Notes under the pieces: generated by a model
What the model saw: only the letters and a program-made list of their open reading frames with translations
What the model was told of the DNA's origin: nothing
Databases searched by the model: none
From: Bacillus sp. FJAT-42376
Lineage (GTDB): Bacteria > Bacillota > Bacilli > Bacillales > Bacillaceae
DNA: 64,000 bases
Direction of reading: 5' to 3'
NCBI RefSeq assembly: GCF_003816055.1
Contig: NZ_CP033906.1
Coordinates: forward strand, 1,488,001-1,552,000
Shown here: positions 32,312-41,405 of the stretch, in pieces
Numbering within the stretch: the first letter of the stretch is position 1
Layout: every line of letters starts with the position of its first letter
Made by a program: the position numbers and the translations under genes

Positions 32312-33460
32312 ATGACAGCAGCGACTTACGTGAAAGAAGAACATGCGATATTCAGAAGCTCTTTAAAAAAGTTTTTGCAGAAAGAAGCCGTCCCTTACTA
32401 CAATCAATGGGAAAAAGACCGGATCATTCCAAGAGATTTTTGGATGAAGGCAGGCCGGGAGGGGTATCTCTGTCCATGGGTGGAGGAGGAATACGGCGGA
32501 CTGAACGCGGATTTCGGGTACACCGTGATTTTAAATGAAGAAATGGAAAGAGTCGGTTCAAGCCTGATCGGATTTGGCCTCCACAGTGACATCACGGTTC
32601 CGTACATAAAGGAATATGGCACGCCGGAACAGAAACGGCGGTGGCTGCCCGGCTGTGTGACGGGGGATATCATTACCGCCATTGCGATGACGGAGCCGGG
32701 TGCGGGATCGGACCTGGCAGGAATTAAAACAACGGCAGTAAAAGAGGGCAATTCTTACAGGCTGAATGGGCAGAAAACGTTTATAACGAATGGCATTCAT
32801 GCCGACCTTGTGATTGTGGTATGCAAAACGGATCCCCGTGCCGTTCCCGCGCACAAGGGCATCAGCCTGATCGCGGTGGAAAAAGATACGGTTGGTTTTC
32901 ATAAAGGAAAGAAGCTGGACAAAGTCGGTCTCCATGCACAGGATACGGCTGAGCTTTACTTCGAAGATGCAATGGTGCCCGCTGAAAATCTCCTTGGGGA
33001 GGAAGGAAAAGGGTTCTATTACTTAATGGAAATGCTTCAGCAGGAGCGTCTGCTGGTAGGGATTTGCGCGCAGGCTTCGGCTGAAAAAATTCTGGAGCTC
33101 ACTTCTGCTTATGTGAAAGAGCGGGAGGCTTTCGGAAAACCGATCAGCAAGCTTCAAACGATTCAGTTCCGTCTGGCAGAGATGGCAACAGAGGTTCAAA
33201 TCGGCCGGTCTTTTCTAAATGAAGCGATCCAGGAGCACATGGACGGAAAAGATGCGGTGCAAAAGGTTTCCATGGCCAAGTGGTGGCTGACGGAAATGGC
33301 GAAGCGGATTGCGGCAGAAGGCATGCAGCTCCACGGAGGATATGGCTATATGGAAGAATATGAGGTGGCGAGAAGGTACCGTGATATTCCCGTTATGGCC
33401 ATATATGCCGGGACGAATGAAATCATGAAATCGATTATTGCTAAAAAGATGGGATTATAG
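32312..33460 (+). CDS. Acyl-CoA dehydrogenase
   Basis: The 382-residue FAD enzyme is of standard acyl-CoA dehydrogenase size: 'AIAMTEPGAGSDLAGIKTTA' (FAD/substrate loop), 'NGQKTFITNGIHADL', 'YVKEREAFGKPISKLQTIQFRLA', 'LHGGYGYMEEYEVARRYRD' and 'YAGTNEIMKSIIAKKMGL'. It introduces the alpha,beta double bond in the first oxidation step. Electrons would go to an electron-transfer flavoprotein, whose genes are not in this window. Confidence 0.93.
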   Translation: MTAATYVKEEHAIFRSSLKKFLQKEAVPYYNQWEKDRIIPRDFWMKAGREGYLCPWVEEEYGGLNADFGYTVILNEEMERVGSSLIGFGLHSDITVPYIKEYGTPEQKRRWLPGCVTGDIITAIAMTEPGAGSDLAGIKTTAVKEGNSYRLNGQKTFITNGIHADLVIVVCKTDPRAVPAHKGISLIAVEKDTVGFHKGKKLDKVGLHAQDTAELYFEDAMVPAENLLGEEGKGFYYLMEMLQQERLLVGICAQASAEKILELTSAYVKEREAFGKPISKLQTIQFRLAEMATEVQIGRSFLNEAIQEHMDGKDAVQKVSMAKWWLTEMAKRIAAEGMQLHGGYGYMEEYEVARRYRDIPVMAIYAGTNEIMKSIIAKKMGL

Positions 33461-33476
33461 CGAGGGGGAGAAGGGA

Positions 33477-34352
33477 ATGAGTCTGGCAAAGGTAGCGGTG
33501 ATAGGAGCGGGATTGATGGGAAGCGGAATTGCCCAGTCTCTTGCCATGGGCGGGAAACGGGTTGCTCTCTATGATTCTTCTAAGGAATCTTTGAAAAAGG
33601 CGCAGGCTTCGATTGAGGAGAGCCTGCAGCGCTTCGTCAAGGCAGGAACGATGGATGCGGACGTCGTATTCACCGTGATGGAGCATATCCGCCCCGCACA
33701 GGATGTATGGTCAGCGGTTAAAGATGCAGATCTCGTCATCGAAGCGGTTCCGGAGGCCCTTTCTTTGAAAAAACTCGTTTTTGAAGAGCTGGACCGTCTT
33801 GCTCCCCCGGAAGCGATTCTGGCAACGAACACATCCGAATTGAGCGTAACCGCAATCGCGGCTGCTACAAGCCGGCCTGAAAAAGTGCTCGGCATGCACT
33901 GGTTCAACCCGGCGCCGGTGATGAAGCTGATTGAACTCGTTCAGGGAGAAGATACATCTCCTGAAACCATTGGGCTTGTAAAAGAATTCTCCCATGAAAT
34001 CGGGAAGGAAACCGTTGTTGTGAAGGACCGCCAAGGCTTTGTAACAACAAGGGCCATTGCGGCCCATATGCTGGAGTGCATGCGCATGTATGAGGAAAAT
34101 ATTGCCGAAGCCAGGGATATTGATAAAGCCATTCGGTTGGGATTGAATTACCCGATGGGACCTCTGGAGCTCGCCGATCTTGTCGGTCTTGATACGATGC
34201 TGTTTGTAAGCGAGGGAATGGCATCCGCTTATGGAGACCGCTTTTTGCCGCCGCAGATTTTGCGGAAGCTTGTGGAAGCGGGCCACTATGGAAGGAAGAC
34301 CGGAAGAGGGTTTTATCATTATACCGAACAGAGGGAGACGAGTAAGCAATGA
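33477..34352 (+). CDS. 3-hydroxyacyl-CoA (3-hydroxybutyryl-CoA) dehydrogenase
   Basis: The 291-residue protein has the Rossmann motif 'VAVIGAGLMGSGIAQSLAM', 'ATNTSELSVTAIA', catalytic His in 'LGMHWFNPAPVMKLIELV', 'VVKDRQGFVTTRAI' and 'GPLELADLVGLD'. It oxidises the 3-hydroxyacyl-CoA with NAD. The ATG at 33477 follows GAGGGGGAGAAGGGA; the frame's earlier start lies inside the upstream gene. Its stop overlaps the thiolase ATG by four bases. Confidence 0.93.
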   Translation: MSLAKVAVIGAGLMGSGIAQSLAMGGKRVALYDSSKESLKKAQASIEESLQRFVKAGTMDADVVFTVMEHIRPAQDVWSAVKDADLVIEAVPEALSLKKLVFEELDRLAPPEAILATNTSELSVTAIAAATSRPEKVLGMHWFNPAPVMKLIELVQGEDTSPETIGLVKEFSHEIGKETVVVKDRQGFVTTRAIAAHMLECMRMYEENIAEARDIDKAIRLGLNYPMGPLELADLVGLDTMLFVSEGMASAYGDRFLPPQILRKLVEAGHYGRKTGRGFYHYTEQRETSKQ

Positions 34353-35503
34353 CAAGAGAAGCCGTCATCGTGGAAGCTGTAAGGACTCCTGCCGGAAGGA
34401 GAAAGGGGGTTTTCCGGGAAACGCATCCGGTGCACCTTGCCTCAGGGATCTTAAAGGAATTATCAAATCGGTCCGGGCTGGATCCCAGATGGATTGAAGA
34501 CGTGGTGATGGGCTGTGTCAGCCCGATTGGAGAGCAGGGCCTGAATATCGGGCGGCTCGCCGCACTGGATGCAGGCTTTCCTGTGACGGTGCCGTCCGTT
34601 CAGCTGAACCGGATGTGCGGCTCCGGTCTTCAGGCCATTCAGTTCGCCTGTCAGGAAATTATGTCCGGGGACATGGACATCACAGTCGCCGCCGGAGTGG
34701 AAAGCATGACGAAGGTTCCGATTCTGAGCGATGGGAACGATGAGACGATTCCTGCTTCGCTGAAAGAGAAATATGAGTTTGTCCATCAGGGTGTGTCAGC
34801 AGAGCTTATAGCCGAAAAATACAGCCTGACACGGGTCGAACTGGACCGGTTCTCATTTGAAAGCCATCAGAAGGCGCTGGCCGCACAAAAAGAGGGCCGC
34901 TTTGCAAGGGAAATTCACGACATAGAGGGACTGGATCGTGAAGGGAATACCGTTTCGGTCACGAAGGATGAAGGTCCCCGTCCCGATACATCGCTTGAAG
35001 CACTGGCGGCACTAAAGCCCGTTTTCAAAGAAAATGGGGTCATCACGGCAGGGAACGCCAGTCAGATGAGCGATGGAGCGGCCGCTCTTCTGCTGATGGA
35101 AAAAAACAAGGCGCTTGAGCTCGGACTCAAGCCGAGGGCAAAAATCGTGGCCAATACAGTGGTCGGCTCCGATCCGGTTTTGATGCTGGACGGCGTGATT
35201 CCGGCGACCAGAAAGGTACTCGATAAAGCAGGTCTCTCGATGAAGGATATCGATCTTTTCGAAATCAACGAAGCTTTTGCACCGGTCGTATTAGCCTGGA
35301 TGAAGGAATTGGGCCCGGACAGAGAGAAAGTGAATGTAAACGGAGGAGCGATCGCACTTGGCCATCCGCTCGGAGCGACAGGTGTCAAACTGATGACCAC
35401 TTTGCTTCACGAACTTGAAAGAAGAAACGGCCGCTACGGACTGCTAACGATTTGTATAGGCCATGGAATGGCTGTCGCAACAATCATTGAACGACTAAAC
35501 TAA
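34349..35503 (+). CDS. Acetyl-CoA acyltransferase (thiolase)
   Basis: The 384-residue thiolase has the acyl-acceptor Cys90 in 'LNRMCGSGLQAI', 'EINEAFAPVVLAW', catalytic His in 'NGGAIALGHPLGATG' and second Cys in 'TICIGHGMA'. It releases acetyl-CoA in the last step of the cycle. Start coupled to the previous gene by ATGA. Degradative and biosynthetic thiolases look alike at this level; the operon indicates degradation. Confidence 0.92.
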   Translation: MTREAVIVEAVRTPAGRRKGVFRETHPVHLASGILKELSNRSGLDPRWIEDVVMGCVSPIGEQGLNIGRLAALDAGFPVTVPSVQLNRMCGSGLQAIQFACQEIMSGDMDITVAAGVESMTKVPILSDGNDETIPASLKEKYEFVHQGVSAELIAEKYSLTRVELDRFSFESHQKALAAQKEGRFAREIHDIEGLDREGNTVSVTKDEGPRPDTSLEALAALKPVFKENGVITAGNASQMSDGAAALLLMEKNKALELGLKPRAKIVANTVVGSDPVLMLDGVIPATRKVLDKAGLSMKDIDLFEINEAFAPVVLAWMKELGPDREKVNVNGGAIALGHPLGATGVKLMTTLLHELERRNGRYGLLTICIGHGMAVATIIERLN

Positions 35504-35516
35504 AGGGGATGCAGCA

Positions 35517-36287
35517 ATGAAAACAGTAAACGTATCGTATGAAGGACGGATTGCAAAAATTGAATTGAACAGACCGGATGTTTTGAATGCCATGGACAGC
35601 GAAATGCTGAGTGAACTTTTGGCCGCATTTAAGGAAGTCCGCGACAGTGAAGCAGATGTTCTGATTCTTACCGGAGCAGGGAGGGGCTTCTCATCTGGAG
35701 GAGATATTAAGTCCATGCTGTCGAATATGGATGAATCCGCTTTTTCCTCCGTCATGCACACTATTTCACAAATGATTGTCGAGCTGTACACGATGCCGAA
35801 ACTCACAATCAGCGCGATTCACGGAGCGGCTGCAGGCCTTGGCTTCAGCCTTGCCCTTGCAACCGATCATGTTATGGCCCATGAGACGGCCATTCTGTCG
35901 ATGAACTTTATCGGAATTGGCTTAATTCCGGACGGCGGCGGACATTTCTTCATGGAAAAACGCCTTGGTGAAACGAAAGCAAAACAGATGATCTGGGAAG
36001 GCAGAAGACTTTCTGCAGAAGAAGCGCGGGCGCATGGTCTCATTGATCAAATGGTATCCGGCGATTTAAGGGCGGCAGCAGAAGAGAAAATCTCGGAATG
36101 GCTGGAGAAACCGGTTGCGGCGATGATTGAAACGAAGCGGATCTACACGTCGAGAAGCGCGGGCCAGCTTGAGAAAATGCTTAGCCTGGAAACCTCGTCC
36201 CAGTATAAAATGAGACAGACAAGGGATCACAAAGAAGGCATCTCTTCGTTCCTGGAAAAGCGCCAGCCGCAGTTTTCAGGGAAGTAA
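35517..36287 (+). CDS. yhaR: YhaR, enoyl-CoA hydratase/isomerase family protein
   Basis: The 256-residue crotonase-fold protein matches YhaR in length (about 255). It shows 'LTGAGRGFSSGGDIKSML' and the oxyanion-hole 'AIHGAAAGLGFSLALATD'. In the operon it supplies the hydration of the enoyl-CoA made by the dehydrogenase. In B. subtilis, as I recall, yhaR lies in the same neighbourhood without the four upstream genes. Here it is the last gene, 13 bases after the thiolase, so its role in fatty-acid degradation is well supported by context. Confidence 0.87.
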   Translation: MKTVNVSYEGRIAKIELNRPDVLNAMDSEMLSELLAAFKEVRDSEADVLILTGAGRGFSSGGDIKSMLSNMDESAFSSVMHTISQMIVELYTMPKLTISAIHGAAAGLGFSLALATDHVMAHETAILSMNFIGIGLIPDGGGHFFMEKRLGETKAKQMIWEGRRLSAEEARAHGLIDQMVSGDLRAAAEEKISEWLEKPVAAMIETKRIYTSRSAGQLEKMLSLETSSQYKMRQTRDHKEGISSFLEKRQPQFSGK

Positions 36288-36296
36288 AAGCTGTGC

Positions 36297-36331
36297 AAAG
36301 GCTCCATTCTTAATGAGTGGGGCTTTTTTTA
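36297..36331 (+). terminator. Intrinsic terminator of the beta-oxidation operon
   Basis: AAAGGCTCCATTC and GAGTGGGGCTTT (with mismatches) form an imperfect hairpin followed by a run of seven T ending near 36330. Confidence 0.75.
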
Positions 36332-36498
36332 TGCTCTTTTTAAGAGGCTGGTGTTACTGACTTGGATAACGGACCGGCTACTCAGGAAATGATACGAAGG
36401 AGCACCACAAATTCCCTCAAGCAAAAAAGGGGACTCAGGCCCTTACTAGATGGTATGATCACAAAATGAATACTAAGTCGATAAGAAAGGTTGGTTTT

Positions 36499-37701
36499 AT
36501 GAAGCTGTCCACTAAGATTTTAATTGGCCTGGTATCAGGAATTGCAGTAGGACTGCTGCTCAATCTCCTGTTTCCCAGTGCGGTCAAGCCGGTTGATACC
36601 TACTTCTTCTCACCGGTAGGCCAAGCATTTATCCGGATTATCCAGTTTATCGTCGTTCCGGTCGTTTTTGCTTCTCTAATTATAGGCTTAACCAGCTTAA
36701 AGGGTACTGGAAAGGTTGGTGCCTACACAGTCAAGCTCGTTCCGCTTTATATCGTAACGAGTATCATTGCGCTAGGCGCCGGACTGCTCGTCGCTGCCAT
36801 CCTGAAACCGGGGGCCGGGGTCAGCGGCCTTCAGGGGGCTGAGGCAAAAGCCGAGAAGTCTCAAAGCATTCTGGAGTGGCTTGTCAGCATTGTCCCGATG
36901 AATCCTTTTGAAGCCCTCGCAGAAGCGAATCTTTTACAGGTTATTATTTCGGCTATTTTGATCGGTGCAGCTATAAACATGATCAGTGCAGAGAAAGGCA
37001 GACCTTTTGTTTCCTTTATTGAAAGCCTGTATGCCATTACAGAAAAAATTCTGCAAATCATCTTAAAGGCTGCACCTGTTGGAGTTTTTGCGCTAATCGC
37101 ATCCGTCACAGCAACTCAGGGTCTGGACATTATTTCAAAGCTCGGACTCTATGTCATCGGGCTGCTTCTTGCTATTTTCCTGATGATCGGACTATACGCT
37201 CTGATTTTGCTGGCAGCAGGTGCAAGGCCGAAAGCCTTTTTCCAGAGCCTGTCTCCTGCATTTATTCTCGCGTTTGGGACAGCAAGCTCCAATGCTGCCC
37301 TGCCTGTTGCAATGGAAAATATTCAGGAACGCTACAAGATGAACAAAATGCTCGCAAGCTTCGCCCTCCCATTCGGGACAGCGGTCAAACGAGACGGAGC
37401 GGCCGTTTTTCAAGGGTTCAACGCCCTATTTGTTGCGCAGCTGTTTGATGTGGCCATCACGCCTTCTCTCATTGCTGCTGTATTCATCAGTGCTCTTCTC
37501 GTTTCATTCAGTACAGCGGGAGTACCCGGTGCCGGCATTATTATGATGACAACCGTGCTTGCCGCTGCCAATCTTCCCCTTGAAGCCATTGCCATGGTAG
37601 CAGGGGTTGACAGGCTGACAGACGGATTCCGAACCTCCCTGAATGTCATCGGCAATGCCGCGAATGCCGCGATTTTAAACAGGTGGGAAAAATCAGAATA
37701 A
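36499..37701 (+). CDS. Dicarboxylate/amino acid:cation symporter (DAACS family, GltP-like)
   Basis: The 400-residue membrane protein has about eight helices and the DAACS signatures: 'FIRIIQFIVVPVVFASLIIGL', 'FGTASSNAALPVAMENIQ' (serine-rich hairpin), 'FALPFGTAVKRDGAAVFQG', 'FSTAGVPGAGIIMMTTVL' and 'VAGVDRLTDGFRTSLNVIGNA'. Family members take up glutamate, aspartate or C4-dicarboxylates with protons or sodium. ATG 36499 is preferred (AAAGG upstream) over the ATG at 36466. It stands alone. Confidence 0.9.
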   Translation: MKLSTKILIGLVSGIAVGLLLNLLFPSAVKPVDTYFFSPVGQAFIRIIQFIVVPVVFASLIIGLTSLKGTGKVGAYTVKLVPLYIVTSIIALGAGLLVAAILKPGAGVSGLQGAEAKAEKSQSILEWLVSIVPMNPFEALAEANLLQVIISAILIGAAINMISAEKGRPFVSFIESLYAITEKILQIILKAAPVGVFALIASVTATQGLDIISKLGLYVIGLLLAIFLMIGLYALILLAAGARPKAFFQSLSPAFILAFGTASSNAALPVAMENIQERYKMNKMLASFALPFGTAVKRDGAAVFQGFNALFVAQLFDVAITPSLIAAVFISALLVSFSTAGVPGAGIIMMTTVLAAANLPLEAIAMVAGVDRLTDGFRTSLNVIGNAANAAILNRWEKSE

Positions 37702-37756
37702 AGAACAGACATCGAATGAAAAAGAGGCTGGTACAGAAGTATTTAAGCCCAAGATA

Positions 37757-37816
37757 AACCCGAACAATTAGGCGGGAGGTTCGTGAATCGATCGCCTTAT
37801 CGTTCGGGTTTTGTTT
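37757..37816 (+). terminator. Long terminator hairpin after the symporter gene
   Basis: AACCCGAAC (37757-37765) pairs with GTTCGGGTT (37802-37810); an inner AGGCG/CGCCT pairing extends the stem. TTGTTT follows. Confidence 0.75.
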
Positions 37817-37847
37817 GTATTTTCTGTACATTTTACATGTTTTAAAA

Positions 37848-37962
37848 CGAGTGGAATGAAGCGGAAGCACTCGACTCCTGCGGGATGCAGAGGAAAGGAT
37901 GAGACCCCGCAGGCTCATCTTCCTCCCCGCGGAAAGCGAGTGTCTGGAGCGTAATGGAACGG
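37848..37962. repeat. Dispersed 110-bp GC-rich palindromic element
   Basis: The element reads GAATGAAGCGGAAGCACTCG, ACTCCTGCGGGATGCAG, a GAGACCCCGCAGG segment and CGCGGAAAGCGAGTGTCTGG. Nested arms CACTCG/CGAGTG, CCTGCGGG/CCCGCAGG and AGAGGAA/TTCCTC would fold into one long hairpin. Elements of this type recur between genes in many Bacillaceae as I recall them. The rest of the gap to 38076 shows no gene. Confidence 0.75.
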
Positions 37963-38076
37963 CTTACCTGATGATAAAACCAAGAAAGGTATTCTATGCC
38001 AACGGGCAGAAGAATCGAACTAGGATTCGTTTTTGTGGATCATTCATCTTGTTATGTCCCGGCCCCGTTCCTGTTT

Positions 38077-38262
38077 CTACCGTTCAAATAACACCATTTT
38101 ACCGCCGGCGTTCACACAGCGGTGCGTTTTCTTTGTATAATTTTTTTCCTCAAGTTTTTGATAGCCGAGATCCTTTGCTTCCTGATCGTTCGCTGCTTCA
38201 AAGCTTTCGTCCAGCAGCTTTTCTCCGTTTTTTTCAAATACGGTTAAGTAGTACATCCCCAT
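38077..38262 (-). CDS. yhzD: YhzD-like small protein
   Basis: This 61-residue protein has the pattern I recall for YhzD: 'YYLTVFEKNGEKLLDESFEAANDQEAK' and 'THRCVNAGGKMVLFER'. No signal peptide or membrane helix. Function unknown. AAAGGAGATGCAGC stands upstream of the ATG on the minus strand. It lies next to yhaQ. The symbol is by remembered similarity and should be checked. Confidence 0.72.
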   Translation of the reverse strand: MGMYYLTVFEKNGEKLLDESFEAANDQEAKDLGYQKLEEKNYTKKTHRCVNAGGKMVLFER

Positions 38263-38407
38263 TGCTGCATCTCCTTTGTGTTTTAGTCTATTACTATTTC
38301 GGAAACAGCCTGCAAAAATCCTTCTTCTAACTTTGGAATCAATGGATTAAGATGAAAATGAAACTTATTTCCAATTGCTTCGTAATACAGGTGAAGGAGG
38401 GATTCGA

Positions 38408-39307
38408 ATGGCTTTACTTATAAAAGGAGTAACGAAGAATTTTGGCACTCATACCGCTGTGAATAACTTGACTCTCAATATACCGGAAAAAGAAATTTTC
38501 GGCTTTTTAGGAGCGAATGGAGCAGGGAAAACAACAACGTTCCGGATGGTTTTAGGTCTCTTGAATCAAAGTGCAGGTGAAATCAGCTGGCAGGGCGATC
38601 CGATTACTTACAAAACAACGGACCAGATCGGCTATTTGCCGGAAGAAAGAGGTCTTTACCCAAAGCTGAAGGTAAAAGATCAGCTCGTTTATTTAGCTAA
38701 ATTAAAAGGGATGCACAGGCACGAATCGGAAAAAGAACTGATACGCTGGCTTGACCGATTTAAAGTGCCCGAATATTTAAATAAGAGAGTAGAGGAACTA
38801 TCAAAGGGCAATCAGCAGAAAATCCAGTTTATTACCGCGGTTCTTCATAAGCCGAAGCTGCTGATCCTCGATGAGCCGTTTTCTGGTCTTGATCCGGTCA
38901 ATGTCGAGCTATTAAAAGAAGCGGTTGAAGAATTAAGACAGCAGGGAACATCAATTGTTTTTTCCAGCCACAGAATGGAGCATGTGGAGGAACTGTGCAA
39001 TCATTTATGCATCATGCATAAAGGGAAGCCGGTTGTCCATGGAGGCTTAAAGGAGATCAAACGGTCCTTCGGGAAGAAAAACGTCAACATCCATGCGGAT
39101 TTTGATTTAACGTTTCTCGGTGAACTGCCCGGAGTTGTCAAGCATAAGAAAACATCGGAGGGAATCAGGCTGCAGGTGACCGGCGAAGAAATTTCCCAGG
39201 ACATACTGGCTTCCATTCAAAATAAGGGGTTTATCCGCAAATTTGTTCTCGAAGAGCCATCCCTGAACGATATTTTCATTGAGAAGGTAGGTGCCTCCTA
39301 TGCGTAA
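38408..39307 (+). CDS. yhaQ: YhaQ, ABC transporter ATP-binding protein
   Basis: The 299-residue ATPase has Walker A 'GANGAGKTT', signature 'LSKGNQQK', Walker B 'LLILDEPFSGLDP' and a C-terminal extension of about 90 residues typical of NatA-like exporters. ATG 38408 follows GTGAAGGAGGGATTCG. The 3' end overlaps the start of yhaP by eight bases. YhaQP resembles the NatAB sodium exporter; the substrate is not established. Confidence 0.92.
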   Translation: MALLIKGVTKNFGTHTAVNNLTLNIPEKEIFGFLGANGAGKTTTFRMVLGLLNQSAGEISWQGDPITYKTTDQIGYLPEERGLYPKLKVKDQLVYLAKLKGMHRHESEKELIRWLDRFKVPEYLNKRVEELSKGNQQKIQFITAVLHKPKLLILDEPFSGLDPVNVELLKEAVEELRQQGTSIVFSSHRMEHVEELCNHLCIMHKGKPVVHGGLKEIKRSFGKKNVNIHADFDLTFLGELPGVVKHKKTSEGIRLQVTGEEISQDILASIQNKGFIRKFVLEEPSLNDIFIEKVGASYA

Positions 39308-40550
39308 ATTCTGGGTTGTGATGATGTTTACATACTTGAACAAAATCAAATCTAAATCATTCCTGATTACAACGGGAATTTCGCTGTTGCTCATTTTGGG
39401 GATTTCCAATCTGCAAAGTGTAATGGAAATCTTCAATAAAAATGAACCGAAACAAATAGCGGTGATTGATGAAACAGGGAAGCTGTTTGAACCATTCCGC
39501 CAAAATGCAGAAGCACTTGATCAAGATCTGGAGATAAAGCCGTCTTCTGAAAAGGAAGCCGCTCTTAAAAAGCAGGTACTCGACGGAAAGCTTGATGCTT
39601 ATGTGGTGCTGAAAAGTGATGAAGAAGGCTTGCCGGAGGGGACGTTTTATGCAGAATCAGTCGTTGATTCCGGATTCGCCTACAGTCTTGATCAGTCGCT
39701 TCAGCAGACGAAAGTTGCGGTAGGAACAGAAAAGCTCGGTGTGGATGCTGCCCGGATTTCAAAGCTTCTGGCACCGGTAGAGATGGAAAGAATCGCCCTT
39801 CAGGAAAACGCAAAGTCTGAGGAAGAATTGAATCAGGCGCGGGGGCTCGTATATGTGATGCTGTTTGTCATTTATTTCTCTGTCATTACGTATGCCAGCA
39901 TGATTGCCATGGAGGTAGCGACCGAAAAATCTTCACGAGTGATGGAAATACTGATTTCAAGCATCTCGCCGATTCAGCAGATGTTCGCAAAAATACTAGG
40001 GATTGCTCTCGTCAGTTTAACCCAGCTTGCAATCATGATCGGTGTCGGATTCTTAGCTGTCAAAGATAAAATGGCTCAGATTGATGCGATGAGCGGCGGT
40101 GTGATGGGAATTTCCAATACGTCTCCTGCTACCATCGCGTATTGCGTCATTTTCTTCCTTCTCGGCTATTTCCTTTTTGCCACACTGGCTGCGTTCCTTG
40201 GCTCGCTTGTCAGCAGAATCGAAGACGTTCAGCAGATGATTACCCCAATGATATTAATTGTCGTCGCGGGCTTTCTGATTGCCATGTTCAATCTTGGCAA
40301 CCCCGATAATACGTTCGTAACGGTTACATCCTTTATTCCATTCTTTGCTCCGATGATCATGTTCCTGAGAGTGGGGATGCTGGATGTTCCGTTCTGGCAG
40401 GTGGGGCTGTCCATCTTTATTCTGGCCGCGTCCATTTATCTGCTTGCTTATTTCGGTTCCCGTGTATACAAAGGCGGGGTGCTCATGTATGGAAGCTCAA
40501 GCTCGCTGAAGGATATCAAGAAAGCGATTAGCATCGGGAAAGACCATTAA
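39300..40550 (+). CDS. yhaP: YhaP, ABC-2 type permease
   Basis: The 416-residue membrane protein has one N-terminal helix (about residues 20-38), an extracellular domain of about 150 residues, then five or six helices, the NatB-like plan. 'MEVATEKSSRVMEILISSISPIQQMFAKI' is the coupling region. I chose the ATG at 39300; a GTG at 39291 in the same frame is an alternative. It is the partner of YhaQ. Confidence 0.9.
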   Translation: MRKFWVVMMFTYLNKIKSKSFLITTGISLLLILGISNLQSVMEIFNKNEPKQIAVIDETGKLFEPFRQNAEALDQDLEIKPSSEKEAALKKQVLDGKLDAYVVLKSDEEGLPEGTFYAESVVDSGFAYSLDQSLQQTKVAVGTEKLGVDAARISKLLAPVEMERIALQENAKSEEELNQARGLVYVMLFVIYFSVITYASMIAMEVATEKSSRVMEILISSISPIQQMFAKILGIALVSLTQLAIMIGVGFLAVKDKMAQIDAMSGGVMGISNTSPATIAYCVIFFLLGYFLFATLAAFLGSLVSRIEDVQQMITPMILIVVAGFLIAMFNLGNPDNTFVTVTSFIPFFAPMIMFLRVGMLDVPFWQVGLSIFILAASIYLLAYFGSRVYKGGVLMYGSSSSLKDIKKAISIGKDH

Positions 40551-40670
40551 CGGAAGGGGCATGCTTTGTTGAATGAAGGACAATGCATGCCCCTTAAAAG
40601 GTCAAGGCCACACTTCGAAAGATTTTCTGCTGCTGTATGTGAAGACTATGTTACGGAATGAACATACTCC

Positions 40671-41405
40671 TTATCCTTCTATTCTTCCGCTCTTTCTAAG
40701 GACAACTGCAAATAAAACGATGAAAGTAAGAAGGCCTATCGTATATTGCAGGGGAGAGAGTGGATTTGACCCGACCATGATTGGAAAGAAATAACCAGGG
40801 AAATTCTCAATCAACTCTGAAAGGAATTTGTTTTCGATCAAACCCTTGGCATTGGCCAAGGCATTAGGGAAAAACAACATAGTGGCTGTTAAGATTCCAT
40901 AAACCGCACCACTGCGAAGGCCATATAAGAACAGAAGGTAGCCAAATAAGAAATATGCCATTACCAAGAGTAAGATATTCACAGAGAACCCGGCCAAAAA
41001 AGAGATTTTTAAGTCACCTGGAACACCAAGTAATTTCGTCATTAGAAGCAGAACAATACCTGTCATTGTGTAAAGTAAACCGATTGAAAGAGCGATGAAA
41101 CCATTAGCCAAGACATAGTTTCTTCTATTCTGCACTAAGTTATTAATAAGAGAAATCGTTTTTGCCGAGTAATCTCTATTGATAAAGGACAGCGGCATTA
41201 AGACGGCAGCAAGCATTCCTAACATACAATAAAAATTAGAAACATGTTTGATGGTAAAGGGCTTATTTCCGTTTAGGATAAAGGAAGTCATAACGATAGC
41301 AGGCACACAAGCAGCAATCAAGCCAGCAAACAGATAACCGCTCTTAATCAAATCTTTCAGGTTATGAATCACATATCTGTTAATACGAAGTATCACTTTA
41401 TTCAC
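40671..41405 (-). CDS. ABC transporter permease of an AT-rich cassette
   Basis: The 244-residue protein has six hydrophobic segments and no long soluble part, resembling permeases of small antibiotic- or lantibiotic-resistance ABC exporters. The start overlaps the ATPase gene by eight bases. Its base composition and codon choice are visibly more AT-rich than those of yhaQP. Substrate unknown. It closes an operon of regulator, membrane protein, ATPase and permease. Confidence 0.8.
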   Translation of the reverse strand: MNKVILRINRYVIHNLKDLIKSGYLFAGLIAACVPAIVMTSFILNGNKPFTIKHVSNFYCMLGMLAAVLMPLSFINRDYSAKTISLINNLVQNRRNYVLANGFIALSIGLLYTMTGIVLLLMTKLLGVPGDLKISFLAGFSVNILLLVMAYFLFGYLLFLYGLRSGAVYGILTATMLFFPNALANAKGLIENKFLSELIENFPGYFFPIMVGSNPLSPLQYTIGLLTFIVLFAVVLRKSGRIEG

